8,139 nucleotides of DNA from Spirochaetaceae bacterium. Its GTDB lineage: Bacteria; Spirochaetota; Spirochaetia; Treponematales; Breznakiellaceae. Below are positions 6,263 to 8,139 of the stretch, one piece after another. Numbering within the stretch: position 1 is the first letter of the stretch; each line of letters begins with the position of its first letter. Location of the stretch: positions 1 to 8,139 of the forward strand of contig JAISCK010000225.1 of NCBI GenBank assembly GCA_031265635.1, in the 5' to 3' direction. The notes beneath the pieces are model-generated. The model was not told where the DNA came from. It did no database searches and worked only from the letters and a program-made list of their open reading frames with translations. The position numbers and the translations under genes are program-made.

Positions 6263-6730
6263 CTATACGCGCTTCACCCTGAACAGGGTCTGGCCGTACT
6301 CTACCAGGTCTCCGCTTTTGGCTTTGACCTCAAGTATCTCACAGTCGAATTCGGCTTCCAGATGGTTCATCATCTTCATGGCCTCCAGTATACAGAGCGT
6401 TTCTCCGGCCTTTATTTTTGCGCCGGTGGGCGCAAAGGCTTTCGCGTCGGGATCGGAGGAGGCGTAAAAGGTCGCCACTATGGGGCTGGTGATGAGTTCC
6501 CCTTCCGCGCGGGGCAGAGTAAGCCTGAGACCTGCGTCTTCGCCGCCTGAGCCTTCGGCATCGCGGCTCTTGCCGTCGCGTTCTCCGCCTGCCCCGCCGC
6601 CGCCCCTGTCCGCGCCTCGCCCGGCGGCCTTGCGGAGTTTGAGACCGGAGCTGTTTTCGTTTAATTCAAATTCAACTATAGAACTGGAATTGAATTTGTC
6701 CATGATGGCTAGTATGGTTTTTTCATCCAT
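6263..6730 (-). CDS. accB: Biotin carboxyl carrier protein of acetyl-CoA carboxylase
   Basis: Carries the biotin that shuttles CO2 between AccC and AccD/AccA. The 155 residues match E. coli AccB in length. An N-terminal helical domain (1-34, DEKTILAIMDKFNSSSIVEFEL) is joined by a flexible linker (about 35-68) to a C-terminal biotinyl domain (about 76-155). The biotin site is EAMKM with Lys119, and the protruding thumb is represented by FYASSDPDAKAFAPTG (88-103). The linker is unusual: it is rich in glycine and charged residues (Arg, Asp, Glu), whereas many AccB linkers are Ala/Pro-rich. The ATG at 6730 follows an AGGAGGG ribosome site about 10 bp upstream that overlaps the fabV stop codon. 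Confidence 0.95.
   Translation of the reverse strand: MDEKTILAIMDKFNSSSIVEFELNENSSGLKLRKAAGRGADRGGGGAGGERDGKSRDAEGSGGEDAGLRLTLPRAEGELITSPIVATFYASSDPDAKAFAPTGAKIKAGETLCILEAMKMMNHLEAEFDCEILEVKAKSGDLVEYGQTLFRVKRV
6275..6289 (-). promoter_or_regulatory. Small hairpin at the accB end holding the accC ribosome-site candidate
   Basis: On the minus strand, ACCCT-GTTC-AGGGT forms a perfect 5-bp stem with a 4-base loop (6276-6289) inside the last codons of accB. The 3' arm contains AGGGTG, the only Shine-Dalgarno-like stretch before the TTG start of accC at 6260. If it folds, it would hide that site until an accB ribosome opens it. The stem is short and could be chance. Confidence 0.3.
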
Positions 6731-6740
6731 AATACAATGC

Positions 6741-6748
6741 CCTCCTAG
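6741..6748 (-). promoter_or_regulatory. Shine-Dalgarno site of accB overlapping the fabV stop (TAGGAGGG)
   Basis: The fabV stop TAG (6747-6745) is part of TAGGAGGG, which ends about 10 bp before the accB ATG. A ribosome terminating on fabV therefore covers the accB initiation site, a usual arrangement for coupled translation. It is the strongest ribosome site in the operon, consistent with AccB being needed in excess of AccC. Confidence 0.7.
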
Positions 6749-7995
6749 GCGGGTATGCCGGAAGGATCAACATCGGCTTCATAATCCACGCCGTCCACAT
6801 CAAAGCCGTGGGCCTCAAGAAAATCGTGCTTAAACCCCGCTATATCTGTTTTTTCATGGATGTTCTCTTCGGTAATGCTTTTCATTCTTTGCGCCGTTTC
6901 CTTCTGAACATCCTCCCGCATTTCCCAATCGTCTATCCTGATGCGGCCCGCGTCATCAACAAGAACCCTGGCCGGATCAAGGGCAGCGCTTTCGGTGTAG
7001 AGCCTTTCCTTGTAGAGCCGGATAATCTGCTCTATGCAGCCCTCGTGCAGACCCATTTCTTTCATAACCTTGAACAAGGTTGAAACATACAAAGGTATGA
7101 TGGGAATGACCGCGCTGGCCCTCGTTACCAGGGCCTTGTTGACCGAGACCCAGGCCCCCCGGCTCTCCAGTGTTTTGCCTATGGCTTTGGCGGCCCGTTC
7201 AAGATCTTCTTTGGCCTTTCCTATGGTTCCGTTTTTGTAAATGGGCCAGGAAAATTCGGGCCCAAGATAGGTATAGGCCACGGTCCGCGTCTTTGGCGCA
7301 AGCGCCCCCGCCTTGTCAAGGGCGGCTATCCAGCGTTCCCAGTCCTCGCCGCCCATGACCTTGACGGTATGGGCTATCTCTTCTTCCGAAGCCGGTTCCG
7401 CCGACGCGGCGCTGAATTTGCCGCTCATCATGTCAACCGTAAGGCCCGAATAGCGCTGCCCTATAGGCTTGATTACCGAGCGGTACAGGGTCCCGTCCAC
7501 AGGATCGGTCCGCACCGGAGAGGCCAGGGAATAGATGATGAGGTCAACTTTGGGCTCAAGTCCCGTTGCGGCGGCAAGTTCTCTTATGGCTTTGACCGCC
7601 TTCTCCTTCATGTCGTCGGAAAAAGCGTCCCCGTCAAGCGTAACGGAAGCAAGGCCGGCCTTTTCCGCCTCCCTGTCAAAGGCAAGGTTATTGTACCAGC
7701 CGGGCGTACCGGGCTTGGTAGGGCTGCCGGCTTTTTCGAAGGAAATCCCCACCGTAGCCGCGCCGTAGCCAAAGGCCGCGGCAATGCGACTGGAAAGGCC
7801 GTACCCTGTGGAACAGCCTATGACAAGCGCCATGCGGGGCGCGCCCTGGGGAGCGGCTTTTTCCGCGTCCCGGCCCCGCTTCCCGCCTGAAAGATTTTTT
7901 ACCGTGTACTCTATGCAGTTCTTCACTGTTTTGGCGCAGCCCGCCGGATGACTGTTGATGCAGATATTATTCCGTACCATAGGTTTGATATTCAT
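6745..7995 (-). CDS. fabV: Enoyl-ACP / trans-2-enoyl-CoA reductase, FabV/Ter family
   Basis: Reduces the trans-2 double bond of enoyl-ACP or enoyl-CoA with NADH (or NADPH). The 416 residues resemble T. denticola Ter (about 397) along the whole length, with a somewhat longer, basic segment at 36-53. Visible signatures are IKPMVRNNICINSHPAGC (3-20), the cofactor loop GCSTGYGLSSR (60-70), GISFEKAGSPTKPGTPGWYNN (83-103; Glu87 after the second strand fits NADH binding), DLIIYSLASPVRTDP (151-165), VMGGEDWERWI (213-223), the catalytic Tyr253-x8-Lys262 of the family, TRASAVIPIIPLY (291-303), HEGCIEQIIRLYKERLY (317-333) and a RIDDWEM stretch (353-359). GGGAG lies 8 bp before the ATG at 7995. It sits 3 bp after fabZ and 14 bp before accB, which points to a fatty acid synthesis role; the characterised T. 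denticola enzyme was studied as a crotonyl-CoA reductase, so a fermentative role is the alternative. Confidence 0.95.
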   Translation of the reverse strand: MNIKPMVRNNICINSHPAGCAKTVKNCIEYTVKNLSGGKRGRDAEKAAPQGAPRMALVIGCSTGYGLSSRIAAAFGYGAATVGISFEKAGSPTKPGTPGWYNNLAFDREAEKAGLASVTLDGDAFSDDMKEKAVKAIRELAAATGLEPKVDLIIYSLASPVRTDPVDGTLYRSVIKPIGQRYSGLTVDMMSGKFSAASAEPASEEEIAHTVKVMGGEDWERWIAALDKAGALAPKTRTVAYTYLGPEFSWPIYKNGTIGKAKEDLERAAKAIGKTLESRGAWVSVNKALVTRASAVIPIIPLYVSTLFKVMKEMGLHEGCIEQIIRLYKERLYTESAALDPARVLVDDAGRIRIDDWEMREDVQKETAQRMKSITEENIHEKTDIAGFKHDFLEAHGFDVDGVDYEADVDPSGIPA

Positions 7996-7998
7996 GCG

Positions 7999-8139
7999 TT
8001 ATTCTCCCTGGGGACTTACAAGGCAGAGCCATTCGGCCTCTGCGGCAAGTTCGTCCCCCACATAGGCCCTGCCGGCCTGTTTAATCATTTTTGACGACAC
8101 CCTGAGATTGACCACTTCGGAACGCAGCGTTTCGCCGGG
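7999..8139 (-). CDS. fabZ: 3-hydroxyacyl-ACP dehydratase, C-terminal end (5' part outside the window)
   Basis: An open minus-strand frame enters at the right edge and ends at TAA 8001-7999, giving the last 46 residues. The pattern PGETLRSEVVNLRV, a basic stretch, GRAYVGDELAAEAEWLC is typical of the last strands of the FabZ hot-dog fold, where the family shows a PGD.L..EV line and a G.AYVDG.LVAEAE line. The catalytic His and Glu/Asp lie upstream, outside the window, so activity cannot be checked. FabZ dehydrates 3-hydroxyacyl-ACP to trans-2-enoyl-ACP, the substrate of the next gene, fabV, only 3 bp away; the fabV ribosome site lies in the last codons of this gene. A FabA-like or other hot-dog protein is possible but less likely. 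Confidence 0.8.
   Translation of the reverse strand, partial: PGETLRSEVVNLRVSSKMIKQAGRAYVGDELAAEAEWLCLVSPQGE

Noticed and set aside
1..8139. New defence, mobile or biosynthetic system
   Set aside because: All genes except the DUF4015 protein belong to core glycolysis or fatty acid synthesis, and no transposase, repeat array, integrase or nuclease is visible.

Overview
The window is a compact, gene-dense, G+C-rich stretch that looks like part of a spirochaete chromosome, most likely a Treponema relative of the termite-gut or anaerobic type. This rests on the enoyl reductase, which reads almost residue for residue like the trans-2-enoyl-CoA reductase described from Treponema denticola, and on the phosphofructokinase, which is of the mixed ATP/PPi group found in anaerobes. 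The species is inferred. No RNA gene, mobile element, CRISPR array or long repeat is visible.

Layout. (1) Positions 1-2012, minus strand: the N-terminal 670 residues of a large secreted protein with a signal peptide, a probable Asp-box beta-propeller and a C-terminal DUF4015-type putative glycosidase barrel that runs off the left edge. (2) Positions 2013-2088: a short divergent intergenic region with two TATACT boxes and a 6-bp inverted repeat. (3) Positions 2089-3180, plus strand: a 6-phosphofructokinase starting at a GTG with a strong Shine-Dalgarno site. (4) Positions 3198-8139, minus strand: one tightly packed operon read as fabZ (partial, cut by the right edge), fabV, accB, accC, accD, accA. 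The gaps are 3, 14 and 2 bp, followed by overlaps of 11 and 4 bp. pfk and accA converge with only 17 bp between their stop codons. There is no gene-free stretch longer than 76 bp.

How the genes work together. AccB, AccC, AccD and AccA are the four subunits of bacterial acetyl-CoA carboxylase and make malonyl-CoA. FabZ dehydrates 3-hydroxyacyl-ACP and FabV reduces the resulting enoyl double bond with NAD(P)H. The operon therefore covers the committed step and the last two steps of the type II fatty acid elongation cycle. Its context suggests that this FabV/Ter enzyme serves membrane lipid synthesis, not fermentative crotonyl-CoA reduction. The phosphofructokinase and the secreted protein are separate transcription units.

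I did not find an obviously new multi-gene system. The points most worth a second look are the mixed active-site signature of the phosphofructokinase, the propeller-plus-DUF4015 architecture, the functional reading of FabV from its operon, and the translational-coupling devices in the acc genes, including a small hairpin that holds the only Shine-Dalgarno-like sequence of TTG-started accC.
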